The notes beneath the pieces were generated by a model that searched no databases, was not told the origin of the DNA, and saw only the letters and a list, made by a program, of their open reading frames with translations. Source: Chloroflexaceae bacterium (GTDB taxonomy: Bacteria; Chloroflexota; Chloroflexia; Chloroflexales; Chloroflexaceae). Taken from it: 64,000 bases of DNA. The DNA is taken from contig JANWYD010000023.1 in assembly GCA_025057155.1 (NCBI GenBank), forward strand, positions 1-64,000, written 5' to 3'. The translations under genes and the position numbers were made by a program. Below are positions 17,665-26,334 of the stretch, piece by piece (the first letter of the stretch is position 1; each line of letters begins with the position of its first letter).

Positions 17665-17799
17665 AACTGTCAGATGCTCCTTGCTATTCTGGATAATCCA
17701 GCCGCCACCTCCCACGTGAGCCGACCGAACCGGAGGTTCCGGCAGGAGCGATCGAGTGGAGGAGGTGTGTGTATTTGGCGCATTTCAACGCCGTCGAAC

Positions 17800-17828
17800 A
17801 GTATAGCACAAGCGTAGTGGCGGGGCAA
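17800..17828 (-). promoter_or_regulatory. rpsB operon promoter
   Basis: On the minus strand TTGCCC (17823-17828), 17 nt, TATACT (17800-17805). The long GC-rich leader to the ATG could hold an S2 autoregulatory element, but I do not recognise a specific fold. Confidence 0.7.
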
Positions 17829-17970
17829 ATAATCCTTCTCCTGGACGTGTTCTGGTGTACTGCAGAGCGCACAGAGGAACGGAGAGGACGAGCCTTTTGA
17901 AGCCATGTGCGCTTCTCCGCCCTCTCTGCGCTATGTAACGTGTTCGGTAGAGGTGACCACGATCCTCGCG

Positions 17971-18006
17971 CTTTCCGGCGCGACGCGGATCCGCCGCGCC
18001 GGAAAG
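17971..18006 (-). terminator. Hairpin downstream of the STAS gene
   Basis: CTTTCCGGCGCG (17971-17982) pairs with CGCGCCGGAAAG (17995-18006), a perfect 12-bp stem. The 12-nt loop contains the palindrome GCGGATCCGC. No T-run, so it may be a processing stem or a factor-assisted terminator. Confidence 0.5.
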
Positions 18007-18063
18007 GGGCTTTCGCAGGGTCAGAACCTCTCTCTGGCCATGCCGGAGCGTAGGGCGCGGTCC

Positions 18064-18594
18064 TTACTTGCCGGGTTCCGCTTCGACAGGCGCGATGTGC
18101 AGGCCGTTGAAGGCCAGGGCGGCCTCGATGCCATCGCGGAGGTTGGCGCAGGTGGTTACATTAGAGAAGTCAATGTCGAGATGCACCAGGGTCTGGGCGA
18201 TGCGAGCCCCGATGCCGCTAATCACTACCTGGGCGCCGAGGAGGCTGGCAGCGCGGATGGCCTGCCCCAGGGAATTGGCTACCTGAGTGTCAACGATCGG
18301 CACGCCGGAGATGTCAATGATCGCTACGTCGGCCTGGTGCTCGGCAATGCCGTTCAGCAGGCTCTCGATCACCTGCTGCGCCCGCCGGCTATCCAGATAA
18401 CCTATCAGGGGCAGCACAATGACGCCCTCGAGCAAGGGCACGACCGGCACCGCCAGTTCCGAGATGACGTCCTCGGATCGCCGCAGTTGTTCACGCAGGC
18501 GGCGCACCTCCTGCCGCAGGGCCTCGGGATCGTCAGGCAGATCATCATCGAATGCTTCACTCACAGTATCGCGCCTCCTGATGGTGGCTTCCAT
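18064..18594 (-). CDS. STAS-domain protein (RsbR/RsbS-like)
   Basis: The 176-residue protein has a short N-terminal coiled-coil (PEALRQEVRRLREQLRRSED) followed by a STAS domain at about residues 55-165. The domain contains the IIDISGVPIVDTQVANSL strand-helix with the Ser/Thr positions that are phosphorylated in RsbR/RsbS proteins. Such proteins form stressosome-like complexes that control sigma-factor or cyclase outputs through partner-switching kinases. No kinase or phosphatase gene is adjacent. The same kind of STAS domain ends the multi-PAS protein at 50514-52562. Confidence 0.85.
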   Translation of the reverse strand: MEATIRRRDTVSEAFDDDLPDDPEALRQEVRRLREQLRRSEDVISELAVPVVPLLEGVIVLPLIGYLDSRRAQQVIESLLNGIAEHQADVAIIDISGVPIVDTQVANSLGQAIRAASLLGAQVVISGIGARIAQTLVHLDIDFSNVTTCANLRDGIEAALAFNGLHIAPVEAEPGK

Positions 18595-18716
18595 CCGGCC
18601 CGCCGGGGCCGCGAGTCTTCGCTAACACCGGCTGAACAATGCCGAAACCAGACTGCTCCGCAGCAGAATGTACCATACGCGGCGAACCAGACCAGCACCA
18701 GAGGCGACGCCATTTC

Positions 18717-18737
18717 GGATTGTGGATTCTGGATTGC
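18717..18737. repeat. Heptameric short tandem repeat GGATTNT x3
   Basis: GGATTGT GGATTCT GGATTGC. The same seven-base family occurs at 27924, 49012 and 63277 (mostly as the complement AATCCAA). Confidence 0.7.
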
Positions 18738-18878
18738 CGTATGCGCCGTTCCGATGAGATTTGACGATGATGCACAGGCGCCGTCTTCACCAGGAACTGA
18801 TGTAAGGCGGGATTTCCGCCCCCGGCGCTTGTCTGGAGTCTAAAGGTTACATAACCATGGAGCAGCGTGAAGCAACAA

Positions 18879-18944
18879 CTCTCCCCGATCCTCCCCTTCC
18901 AGGCGCGCCTCTGCCGAGGCGCTTGCCGAGAAGATCGGGGAGAG
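18879..18944. other. Composite stem-loop (12-bp outer, 7-bp inner)
   Basis: CTCTCCCCGATC (18879-18890) pairs perfectly with 18933-18944. Inside, GCGCCTC (18905-18911) pairs with GAGGCGC (18916-18922). It lies between the thiol peroxidase 3' end and the STAS promoter side. It could be a terminator of the thiol peroxidase transcript or a small structured RNA. Confidence 0.45.
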
Positions 18945-18994
18945 CATAAGGTTCGCGGCGTGCAATCCGATAATCCGACGGTCCGAATTGCTTC

Positions 18995-19513
18995 TTATCC
19001 GCCGAGAGCGGCAAGGGCGGCGAGGGCGGCGTCGTAGTTGGGCTCGTTGCCGGCGACCGGCACATACTCGACATAACGTATAATGCCTTCGCCGTCAACC
19101 ACGAAGACCGCGCGGCTCTCGATGCGCAGTTCGTCCACCAGGGTGCCGTAGGCGGCGCCGAAGTTCATGTCGCGGTGATCGGAGAGCGTTTCGATCTGCT
19201 CGGCGCCGTTGCTGGTGCACCAGCGAGCCTGGGCGAATGGCAGGTCGGCGCTCACGGTGATGAAGTTCACCTGCCCGGCGCGGGCGGCGGCTTCGGCGTT
19301 AAAACGCTGAGTTTGCTTGCTGCACACGCCGGTATCAAGCGAGGGGACAACGCTGATAACCAGCGGTTTACCCGCGTAGGCTTCGCGGGTTACGGGCTGC
19401 AGCTTGCGGTTGATAAGCGTAAAGTCCGGAGCGCGATCGCCAGGGCGCAGTTCCGGTCCGATCAGGGTGCGGGGGCCGAGGAAGTCGAACGCATTTTCAC
19501 GTTTGACGGTCAT
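18995..19513 (-). CDS. tpx: Thiol peroxidase (atypical 2-Cys peroxiredoxin)
   Basis: The 172-residue protein has PSLDTGVCSKQTQRF with the peroxidatic Cys and DLPFAQARWC with the resolving Cys, the Tpx arrangement. It reduces peroxides in the cytoplasm using thioredoxin. The ATG at 19513 (MTVKRENAFDF) has GGAG 7 nt upstream; an 11-codon longer frame is rejected. It is single, with its own spacer on both sides. Confidence 0.93.
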   Translation of the reverse strand: MTVKRENAFDFLGPRTLIGPELRPGDRAPDFTLINRKLQPVTREAYAGKPLVISVVPSLDTGVCSKQTQRFNAEAAARAGQVNFITVSADLPFAQARWCTSNGAEQIETLSDHRDMNFGAAYGTLVDELRIESRAVFVVDGEGIIRYVEYVPVAGNEPNYDAALAALAALGG

Positions 19514-19600
19514 TGGTGACTCCGTGAGTAGGCATGTTGCAGACATTGGGGCTGTGATGGTCAGTATACCATTGAAACAGTTCCAATTCCTGCAGAAAGG

Positions 19601-20464
19601 TCAGGCCTGGCCCTTGCCCTGGTCGCCGGTATAGGTGTAGCGGCTTACCACGGCCCCGCTGGCATCGAGCAGCGTCCCCGTATCACCCGTGTTGTTCCAC
19701 ACAGCGACCCGCCGCCCCCAGTAGAGATTTGCGGCGTCATCCGTACCGGCGCGGGTCCACACCTTGACTTCGGCGCCGGGGGAGAGCACGAACTGCGGAA
19801 AGACGTAGGTGTGCCGCTGCGCGCTGTCGTGGAGTTTCCAGCCGGTCATGTTCATAGGTTGGCTGGAGGTGTTGCGAATCAGCACATACTCGCCCTCGAC
19901 GTCGGCGCCTGGCGGGTTGAACTCGATGTGGGCGATGACTACCCCTGTAGCGGCTGCGGCAGTGCTGGACGCAGCGCTGCTGATCCGGGTCACCGGCGCG
20001 GGAGCGGCAGCGGGCTTCGCCGCAGACGTCGGGGCGGCGGCGGGTCTGGCTTCAGCCGCAGGCGCTCCGGCGGGTTTCGTCTCGGCGGCGGGCTTTGCGC
20101 CGCCGGGCGCGGGCGCTCCGGCGGGTCTGGCTTCAGCCGCGGGCGCTCCGGCGGGTTTCGTCTCGGCGGCGGGCGCTGATGTCGAAGCAGGAGCGACGAG
20201 TGTGGCCTCTACGCCGCTGCGGACCGCCCAGCGCTTGATCTCACCTCCGGAGATTTCGGCAAAGTCACGAGGCAGACCGGCGAAGGCGTAGCTCAATTCA
20301 CGGACGCCATTGCGAGCATGGTGGCGGGTTTGCGGGGGCAGCAGGCCCAGAAGCAATTCGAACAGGCCATAACCAACGCGCGCAACCGGGATCACTACTC
20401 CTTCCACCGTCCCGAGAATCCTATCCTGCTGCGGATTGGGACGCGACGTTGTGTCCTCGCTCAT
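19601..20464 (-). CDS. Lamin-tail-domain protein with Ala/Pro repeat linker
   Basis: The protein has 287 residues. Residues about 1-90 are unrecognised (no signal peptide). Residues about 95-180 are a low-complexity linker rich in Ala-Pro-Gly-Lys-Glu, built from repeated AGAPAAEARPAGAP-like blocks. Residues about 185-285 form a lamin-tail (LTD) beta-sandwich: IAHIEFNPPGADVEGEYVLI, WKLHDSAQRHTYVFP, AVWNNTGDTGTLLD. LTD domains occur in bacterial surface or DNA-associated proteins; its role here is unknown. An AGGAG lies 8 nt before the ATG. The linker is encoded by 53-bp direct repeats, so its length may vary between strains. Confidence 0.75.
   Translation of the reverse strand: MSEDTTSRPNPQQDRILGTVEGVVIPVARVGYGLFELLLGLLPPQTRHHARNGVRELSYAFAGLPRDFAEISGGEIKRWAVRSGVEATLVAPASTSAPAAETKPAGAPAAEARPAGAPAPGGAKPAAETKPAGAPAAEARPAAAPTSAAKPAAAPAPVTRISSAASSTAAAATGVVIAHIEFNPPGADVEGEYVLIRNTSSQPMNMTGWKLHDSAQRHTYVFPQFVLSPGAEVKVWTRAGTDDAANLYWGRRVAVWNNTGDTGTLLDASGAVVSRYTYTGDQGKGQA
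20041..20174. repeat. Two 53-bp direct repeats inside the LTD gene linker
   Basis: 20041-20093 and 20122-20174 are identical except for one base. They encode the Ala/Pro-rich linker; recombination between them would remove 81 bp (27 codons) in frame. Confidence 0.85.
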
Positions 20465-20598
20465 CGGTGCGCTCCTTAATCAGACGCAGACGGCGGTTTA
20501 CCCATGAGGGCTCGCCCCTCCTCATCCCTCTCCTCGTTATCCTGGAGAAAAAACCACGCGCATGATACCACATGGAACTGCTTTCAGGGAACTGAGGT

Positions 20599-23097
20599 CT
20601 ACTGGAGACTGGTGACCAATCCTGAATATTTTTCGACCAGAATGCGAGCCTGCTCGTCGGTGGCGCCTTCAGCGATCACCTGGAAGAAGGGGCCATCAGG
20701 GTCGGGAAGGATTAGAACCCATTCATTGCCCAGCTCGATCTTGATCCCGTCAATGTGGTTAGTGAAGCGCTCAGCATATTGCTCGTTCAGCAGACGCATG
20801 ACTTTGCCTTTTGCCTCCCAGCGGCAGGGGGTGCGCGTCTGGAACATATAGTATGGGGGCAATTCGGCAATCACTTCACTGAGGCGGGTTTCGGTCACGG
20901 TGAGCAGTTCCATCAGCTTCATCAGGGCGAACATGCCGTCGGCTATAGGGAAGAAGCTGGGGAACATGTAAATGCCGGTGCCATCGCCGAGCAGCAGCAA
21001 ATCGGGATGCTGGGCGGCGGTCTGCATCAGGGCGCTCACCGCGGCTTTGGTGCGCACAATGCGCCCGCCGTAGCGCGCGGCGATCTCTTCGAACGCCCGC
21101 GGCGCCGTGACGGGAACGGCGACAGTTCCGCCGCCGTTGGCGCGCATCGCCAGCGCAGTGACGGCAGCCAGCGCCTTCAGCGGATGGAGCCGGGCGCCGG
21201 TGTCATCAACAATGTAGAGTCGCTCGCCGCCGGTGTCGAGCCGGGCGCCGAGGTGCGCGCCTACAACCGGCGTGATCTGGGCCAGGCGCTGCATGGCCGC
21301 CTCGAACTGCGCAGGAACCTGAAAGACCATGCGTTCGTCGAGGTTGACGTTCAGTTCCACCGCATCCACGTGATAGCGGCGCAGGATCGGCGAGAGGAAG
21401 GCGCTCGAGCTGGTATTGGCATAGTCAACCACCAGATGCATGCTGCGCCCGAAGGCCTCAAGGGCGTCGGAGCGCAGGGCCTTGATGAACGCGTCCATAT
21501 AGGTCCGATCGATATCCTCGCCGTAGGAAATGCGCCCGATCTCATCCAGGTAGGCGCGGCGGAAGTCCTCGCGAAAAAAGGTGTTTTCGATCTTGCGCTC
21601 GGTGGCCGGGGTGATGTCCAGCCCGCGCTCGTCGAAGAATTTGATTTCGATTACGCGATTATCAGAAGGCGAGAGCCGCACATGGATGCCCCCGGCGGCG
21701 TGGGTGGCATAGGTATAGTAGCGCGCGACGGGGATGGGGACGTTTTGCAGGTCGCAGACGTTCACGCCAGCGGAGGGCAGGCCGGCGACGATGGCCCGTT
21801 TCAGCATGCGCGGCGTGTAGTGAGCGTCGCGGTTAATCGTCACCGTGGAACTGCGCGGCAGGGTCGCGCCAAAGGCTGCTCCGAGCTTGGCGCAGAACTC
21901 AGGGGTGATCTCGATGTTCACCAGCCCGGTGACGCCGTGCCGTCCGAAGAGCACCCGGCGGCCCTGGCTTCCCCAGATGATGCTGCTGGAGACGGTGGCC
22001 CCCTCATCAACCTCTTTGCTGGGCCAGATCTTCACATTCGGCTGGATGACCGCGCCGGCGCCGATCTGCACTCCATCGCCGACTACGGCGCCCTCGAAGA
22101 GCATGGCCCGCTGGCGTATGGTGGATTGCCGCAGCACGATCGCCCCGCGCAGCTCGGCCCGCTCGCCGATGTAGGAGTTGCGCCAGATGATCGAGCGATC
22201 GATATTCGCCCGTGTGTCAACGATGGTATAGTCACGAATCACCGACGGCCCGTGGACGATCACCCCGCCTTTGATCTTCACCCCGTTGCCCAGGTAGATC
22301 GGCCCGTGGAGCTGAGCGTCAGGCGCGATCTCCACGTCGCCGTAGACCCAGATGTCGCCGCCGATGTTCTGGCCCAGGCGCGGCAGTTTCACCCGCCCGG
22401 AGAGGTAGTCGCTGCAGGCTTTCATGTACTCTTCAATCGTGCCCACATCGGTCCAGTAGCCATTGGCGACCACACCCTGGATCTTGTCGCCTTTGTGAAG
22501 CATGCGGGGGAAGACGTCCTTCGACCAGTCGGTATACTTGCCGCGTTCGATGTAGGCCAGCACCTCCGGGTTGAGCACATATATGCCCGTATTGACAGTA
22601 TCCGAGAAGACCTCGCTCCAACTGGGTTTTTCGAGGAACTGGCGCACGCTGCCGTCTTCGTCGGTGATCACGACGCCGTAATCGAGAGGATTGGCGACGC
22701 GCGTCAGGGTAATGGTCGCCATGGCTCTGGCGGCCAGGTGGCGCTCGATAATCTCGGTCAGATTGAAGTCGGTCAGCGCGTCGCCGGAGAGCACCAGGAA
22801 CGGCTCATCGAGCAGATGCTCGGCGTTCTTGACGCTCCCCGCGGTGCCAAGCGGCACCTCTTCAAGGGAATAGGTGATGTTCACGCCATACTGACTGCCA
22901 TCGCCGTAGTAGTCCTGAATGACATTCGCCAGGTACTGCACGGTAATGATAATGTCAGTAATGCCATGGAGCTTGAGGAGTTCAATAATATGCTGGATGA
23001 CCGGCCGGTCAACTATGGAAACCATCGGCTTCGGTCGGTTGATCGTGAGCGGTCGCAGGCGGGTTCCCTCGCCGCCAGCCATAACGACAGCCTTCAT
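20599..23097 (-). CDS. Mannose-1-phosphate guanylyltransferase / phosphomannomutase-like fusion
   Basis: The protein has 832 residues. Residues 1-235 form a nucleotidyltransferase domain beginning [15 protein letters not shown] (the pyrophosphorylase loop) with the PKPMV Lys. Residues about 250-365 form a left-handed beta-helix of hexapeptide repeats. Residues about 380-830 are related to phosphomannomutase. The usual TASHNP phosphoserine loop is not recognisable ([17 protein letters not shown] stands there), so mutase activity is doubtful. It probably supplies GDP-mannose or another NDP-sugar, a possible donor for the GT4 enzyme at 3666-4913 and for wall polysaccharides. A promoter (23160-23189) precedes it. 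Confidence 0.85.
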   Translation of the reverse strand: MKAVVMAGGEGTRLRPLTINRPKPMVSIVDRPVIQHIIELLKLHGITDIIITVQYLANVIQDYYGDGSQYGVNITYSLEEVPLGTAGSVKNAEHLLDEPFLVLSGDALTDFNLTEIIERHLAARAMATITLTRVANPLDYGVVITDEDGSVRQFLEKPSWSEVFSDTVNTGIYVLNPEVLAYIERGKYTDWSKDVFPRMLHKGDKIQGVVANGYWTDVGTIEEYMKACSDYLSGRVKLPRLGQNIGGDIWVYGDVEIAPDAQLHGPIYLGNGVKIKGGVIVHGPSVIRDYTIVDTRANIDRSIIWRNSYIGERAELRGAIVLRQSTIRQRAMLFEGAVVGDGVQIGAGAVIQPNVKIWPSKEVDEGATVSSSIIWGSQGRRVLFGRHGVTGLVNIEITPEFCAKLGAAFGATLPRSSTVTINRDAHYTPRMLKRAIVAGLPSAGVNVCDLQNVPIPVARYYTYATHAAGGIHVRLSPSDNRVIEIKFFDERGLDITPATERKIENTFFREDFRRAYLDEIGRISYGEDIDRTYMDAFIKALRSDALEAFGRSMHLVVDYANTSSSAFLSPILRRYHVDAVELNVNLDERMVFQVPAQFEAAMQRLAQITPVVGAHLGARLDTGGERLYIVDDTGARLHPLKALAAVTALAMRANGGGTVAVPVTAPRAFEEIAARYGGRIVRTKAAVSALMQTAAQHPDLLLLGDGTGIYMFPSFFPIADGMFALMKLMELLTVTETRLSEVIAELPPYYMFQTRTPCRWEAKGKVMRLLNEQYAERFTNHIDGIKIELGNEWVLILPDPDGPFFQVIAEGATDEQARILVEKYSGLVTSLQ

Positions 23098-23159
23098 GGC
23101 TGCTCTCCGCTTCGGGGCGCAGGTCCCCGAAGCCTGTTAAAGAGGCTACTGCAACGGCA

Positions 23160-23189
23160 AGTATAGCACGTGGCCGGGATCGGTCGCAA
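23160..23189 (-). promoter_or_regulatory. Promoter of the guanylyltransferase fusion gene
   Basis: On the minus strand TTGCGA (23184-23189), 18 nt, TATACT (23160-23165), about 63 nt before the ATG. Confidence 0.65.
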
Positions 23190-23212
23190 GGAGGCGCATT
23201 CCGGCGCTGCTA

Positions 23213-23241
23213 TTGCAAACGCCTCTGGCCCATGCTATACT
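23213..23241 (+). promoter_or_regulatory. tRNA-Leu promoter
   Basis: TTGCAA (23213-23218), 17 nt, TATACT (23236-23241), 14 nt before the mature tRNA 5' end. Confidence 0.75.
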
Positions 23242-23255
23242 CGCGCCGAACACCC

Positions 23256-23339
23256 GGGGACGTGGCGGAATGGCAGACGCGCATGACTTAGGATCATGTG
23301 CCGCAAGGCGTGCGGGTTCAACTCCCGCCGTCCCCACCA
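23256..23339 (+). tRNA. tRNA-Leu (anticodon UAG)
   Basis: The acceptor arms GGGGACG (23256-23262) and CGTCCCC pair over 7 bp, followed by discriminator A and an encoded CCA. The anticodon loop CTTAGGA gives UAG. A long variable arm (class II) and the T-loop GTTCAAC are present. It decodes CUA/CUG-type Leu codons. Confidence 0.95.
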
Positions 23340-23434
23340 TTGAGCACTGACCGGAATGATCCGCTGAGGATGCCGAGCCGTGTGGCTCGCTGCGCCCGTG
23401 CCGCTGGCGGTGCAGGTCAATCGTTTCGAGAAAC

Positions 23435-23502
23435 GTGGAGCAGTGGAGTTATAGCAATGTTTTCCCACACCTCCACGCCTCCACACCTCCACGCCTCCAC
23501 GC
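23435..23502. repeat. Octameric short tandem repeats, inverted array B
   Basis: Left arm GTGGAGCA GTGGAGTT (23435-23450). Right arm four CTCCACGC/CTCCACAC units (23471-23502), followed by GACC. It lies between the tRNA-Leu 3' end and the convergent phnD-like gene. Confidence 0.8.
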
Positions 23503-23511
23503 GACCCCGGA

Positions 23512-24561
23512 CTACCGCGCCAGTTCCTTCAGATCCAGGTTCAGCACCCGCGCGATCTCGCGGAGCGAGTTATAGTAACTGTCCACGCTCGGCAGGTTCA
23601 GCGCGGGCGGCGGCAGGTCATACCAGTACCTTAGCCCCGCGACCAGATCGGGATGCTCCTTGACTTCGAGCAGCAGGCTCGTCATTGCCGCCTTGAATGA
23701 GGCGGGCAACCGGCTGTTGACGGCAAAGGGAGCATTGGGGATAGGGTCGGTGAAGCCGAGAATGGCCAGGCGCCCCTCAGGACAGCTCTCAAATACCGCG
23801 CGGATCTCCTTGGCGGTACGCACCACGCTGCTGAGTTGATCGGGGAAGCCGCAGAACTCGACCTGTCCCTCCCGTTGCAAGCGGTAGAGGTTGGCTTCGA
23901 ACGTGGCGGCCGCCTGGGTGCGCCCGTTCCACACCGAGAGCACCGCGGTGGGGTGGGAGCCGGCAAACACGGTGCGCATGTCGGTGTCGGGGTTGATCCC
24001 CGCCTTGATCAGCCCGGCGCGCGGCGCCAGGTGCCCTGAGGTTGAAGCCGGATCAACGAAGGCGAAACTGGCGCCGCGCAGATCCTCCAGGCGATTGATC
24101 CCCGAGCCTTTGCGCGTCACGTAGACGCTGTAGTAGAAACTGGGCGCCGCAGGGTCATAGACCGGGTTGGCCTCGTTCTGCGGATAAACCGCGACCGCCA
24201 GCGCCTCCGCCCCCGCCTCCTGCACCGCCAGCACGTAGGCGAAGGGGCCGATCTCCATCGCGTCCACCCGCCCGGCGCGCATGGCTTCAATCACCGCGCT
24301 GTAGCTGGCGCCGGTCTGGATCTCCACAGGGATGCCCAGGCGCGCCTCCAGCAGCGCGCGGAAGGGTTCGGCGTTGCGGAGCACCGCGTTGGGGTCATCG
24401 CCGCCGAAGAGGCCGATGCGGAAGCGCTCCGGCCAGCCGGCGCGATCCGCGACGATGGTGGGCGCCGGCGTGGGGGTCACCCGCGCGACCGGCGCCGCGC
24501 CGCAGGCCGCCAGCAGCGCCGCCAGCCATATGGGGATAAGGGTGGACATAAGCCGGGCCAT
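23512..24561 (-). CDS. phnD: Phosphonate-type ABC transporter substrate-binding lipoprotein
   Basis: The 349-residue protein has an N-terminal lipoprotein signal ending in a LAAC lipobox, then a periplasmic-binding fold of the PhnD/SsuA type (RIGLFGGDDP, GASYSAVIEAMRAGRVDAMEIGPFAY, FVDPASTSGHLAP). The STSGHL segment is the family's phosphonate-binding loop. It delivers phosphonate, phosphite or phosphate esters to the permease encoded just upstream. The gene is last in the phnC-phnE-phnD order, separated from phnE by 96 nt containing a small GGAGGGC hairpin. No C-P lyase genes are nearby, so the substrate stays open. Confidence 0.85.
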   Translation of the reverse strand: MARLMSTLIPIWLAALLAACGAAPVARVTPTPAPTIVADRAGWPERFRIGLFGGDDPNAVLRNAEPFRALLEARLGIPVEIQTGASYSAVIEAMRAGRVDAMEIGPFAYVLAVQEAGAEALAVAVYPQNEANPVYDPAAPSFYYSVYVTRKGSGINRLEDLRGASFAFVDPASTSGHLAPRAGLIKAGINPDTDMRTVFAGSHPTAVLSVWNGRTQAAATFEANLYRLQREGQVEFCGFPDQLSSVVRTAKEIRAVFESCPEGRLAILGFTDPIPNAPFAVNSRLPASFKAAMTSLLLEVKEHPDLVAGLRYWYDLPPPALNLPSVDSYYNSLREIARVLNLDLKELAR

Positions 24562-24600
24562 AGGGGCGAGTCTCCTTGTCTCCTCGTGATCGGGTTTGTA

Positions 24601-24617
24601 GGAGGGCTGCGCCCTCC
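24601..24617. repeat. GGAGGGC hairpin in the phnE-phnD spacer
   Basis: GGAGGGC-tgc-GCCCTCC. Member of the dispersed GGGAGGGC palindromes (compare 16820, 39172, 40891). Confidence 0.6.
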
Positions 24618-24657
24618 CACGTCTTCCCCCTCGTTCTAACTTGACATAATGAAACGA

Positions 24658-25533
24658 TCAAATGATCCGCCTGCGCACCTGGCCGCTCAACCAGTCGATC
24701 ACCGTCACCACCATGATAACCAGGATCAGCGCGCCAATCAGTTCGCGGTACTGGAAGAGGCTGATATAGGTGGTCAGGATGAAGCCTACCCCGCCCGCGC
24801 CGACCAGGCCGAGAATGGTCGCCGAGCGAACGTTATGCTCGAAGAGCAGCAGCGAATAGGAGGCCATGAGCGGCAGGGCCTGGGGCAAGACGCCGTAGAC
24901 GAAGGTCTGCAGCCGGGTGGCGCCGGTGGCGCGCACGGCCAGTGTTGGCCCCGGGTCAATCGCTTCGATGGCCTCGGCGTAGAGTTTGCCCAGCGCGCCG
25001 ATGGCCCCGACCCCCAGCGCGAGCACGCCGGCGAAGGGTCCCAACCCGACGGCCGCGACGAAGATCAGGGCGAAGAGAATGTCGGGAATGGCCCGGTTGA
25101 TGTTCAACAGCAGGCGCGTGCCATGGTAGACCAGGGGATGCGGGGCCAGGTTGCGAGCGGCCAGCAGGCCGAAGGGGAAGGAGAGCATGACCCCGAGGAG
25201 CGTGCCGATCACCGCCATGTGCAGCGTTTCGACGATGTACGGCGCGACCCGTGGCAGCGGAACGACAACCTGCGCGTCCGGCGCGCCGGGTACGGCCAGG
25301 GTTACCGGTTGCATGTCCCAGCGGGGCGGGAAGATGCGCCGCAGGAAGTCGAGCATCGTAGGCATGCCTTCGACCAGCGCGTCCAGGCTCACCCCGGCGC
25401 CTCGCAGTGACCAGAACAGCACGGCCAGGGCGACGACTGCAGCGAGCGTCTGGCGCAGGGTCGGGCGCGGCCAGGGATTGAGCAGTTGCTCGCGTTGGGC
25501 CGACGGGGAGCGCGGCGGGGTGTCAGCGGCCAT
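24658..25533 (-). CDS. phnE: Phosphonate-type ABC transporter permease
   Basis: The 291-residue inner-membrane protein has about six hydrophobic helices and the cytoplasmic coupling EAIEAIDPGPTLAVRATGATRLQ region (the EAA loop), typical of PhnE. The start MAADTPPRSP at 25533 overlaps the phnC 3' end by 11 bp; the frame extends 33 codons further over phnC but is not homologous there. It forms the channel for the PhnD-delivered substrate. Confidence 0.87.
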   Translation of the reverse strand: MAADTPPRSPSAQREQLLNPWPRPTLRQTLAAVVALAVLFWSLRGAGVSLDALVEGMPTMLDFLRRIFPPRWDMQPVTLAVPGAPDAQVVVPLPRVAPYIVETLHMAVIGTLLGVMLSFPFGLLAARNLAPHPLVYHGTRLLLNINRAIPDILFALIFVAAVGLGPFAGVLALGVGAIGALGKLYAEAIEAIDPGPTLAVRATGATRLQTFVYGVLPQALPLMASYSLLLFEHNVRSATILGLVGAGGVGFILTTYISLFQYRELIGALILVIMVVTVIDWLSGQVRRRII

Positions 25534-26317
25534 GTGATGTCTCTGCTTCAAGCTCCGCCGCCTCCGCCGCGGGGCGGTCGAAGCGGTAGATCCGCTCCAG
25601 GACCGGCGTATCCAGACCCTGCGGCGGACCATCGTAGACCACCTCGCCGCGGGCGATGCCCACCACGCGGTCGGCGAAGGCGCGGGCCAGAGCCACCTGG
25701 TGCAGGTTCATGATGGTCAGCACTCCGTCTTCGCGGGCGATCCGGCTCATATCGTCGAGCGCCTGGGCGGCCAGTTCCGGGTCGAGACTGGCGACCGGCT
25801 CATCGGCCAGGAGCACCACCGGCTCCTGAGCCAGGGCGCGGGCAATCGCGACGCGCTGCTTCTCGCCCCCCGAGAGGCGGTCGGCGCGCTGCCGGGCCTT
25901 CTCCAGCAATCCGACCCGTTCCAGTTGCCGCACCGCTATCGCCCGGTGATAGCGGTTGAAATACCCCAGCAGGCTGGCCGGGCCGGGGTTGTGCCCGAGC
26001 CGCCCGATAAGCACATTGGCAAAGGCCGAGAGCCGTCCGACCAGATGGTACTCCTGCCAGATGAACCCCACGCGGCGATGGATGGCCCGGAGGCGTTCGG
26101 ACCCGGCCGCGGCGATGTTCTCGCCCGCCAGCACGATCGCCCCGGCAGTGGGGCGTTGGAGCCCGGCGATACAGCGCAGCAAGGTAGACTTGCCCGCGCC
26201 GGAGCGCCCGATGACGGCGATGATCTCGCCCGGCTCGGCGCGCAGCGACACCGAACGCAGGGCTTCATGCCCATTGGGATAGACCACGCGCAGCCCATCA
26301 ATGTCGAGCAGACTCAC
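25523..26317 (-). CDS. phnC: Phosphonate-type ABC transporter ATPase
   Basis: The 264-residue ATPase has Walker A GRSGAGKST, the LSGGEKQRVAIARAL signature, Walker B VVLLADEP, and the switch His in MNLHQV. It powers the PhnE/PhnD importer. It is the first importer gene and begins only 17 nt after the stop of the tyrosine recombinase on the same strand, so the two may be cotranscribed. Confidence 0.9.
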   Translation of the reverse strand: MSLLDIDGLRVVYPNGHEALRSVSLRAEPGEIIAVIGRSGAGKSTLLRCIAGLQRPTAGAIVLAGENIAAAGSERLRAIHRRVGFIWQEYHLVGRLSAFANVLIGRLGHNPGPASLLGYFNRYHRAIAVRQLERVGLLEKARQRADRLSGGEKQRVAIARALAQEPVVLLADEPVASLDPELAAQALDDMSRIAREDGVLTIMNLHQVALARAFADRVVGIARGEVVYDGPPQGLDTPVLERIYRFDRPAAEAAELEAETSHGR

Positions 26318-26334
26318 CGGGGTTCCTGTCCAGG

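Larger units (their letters stand above)
17665..18063. other. Intergenic region: rpsB leader, promoter and STAS-gene terminator
   Basis: No gene seen. It holds the minus-strand rpsB leader and promoter (17800-17828) and, near 18000, a strong hairpin downstream of the STAS gene. The middle (about 17830-17965) shows no clear feature. Confidence 0.6.
18595..18994. other. Intergenic region with heptamer repeats and a composite stem-loop
   Basis: No gene seen. It contains three GGATTNT heptamers (18717-18737) and a two-part stem-loop (18879-18944). The remaining sequence is featureless. Confidence 0.55.

Noticed and set aside
17905-18843. 312-codon plus-strand frame opposite the STAS gene
   Set aside because: Antisense to a clear STAS domain and runs through a hairpin; no motif.
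20755-23166. 803-codon open frame on the plus strand opposite the guanylyltransferase gene
   Set aside because: Antisense shadow caused by GC-rich codon third positions; Arg/His/Gly-rich composition, no domain, while the minus-strand frame is a clear enzyme.
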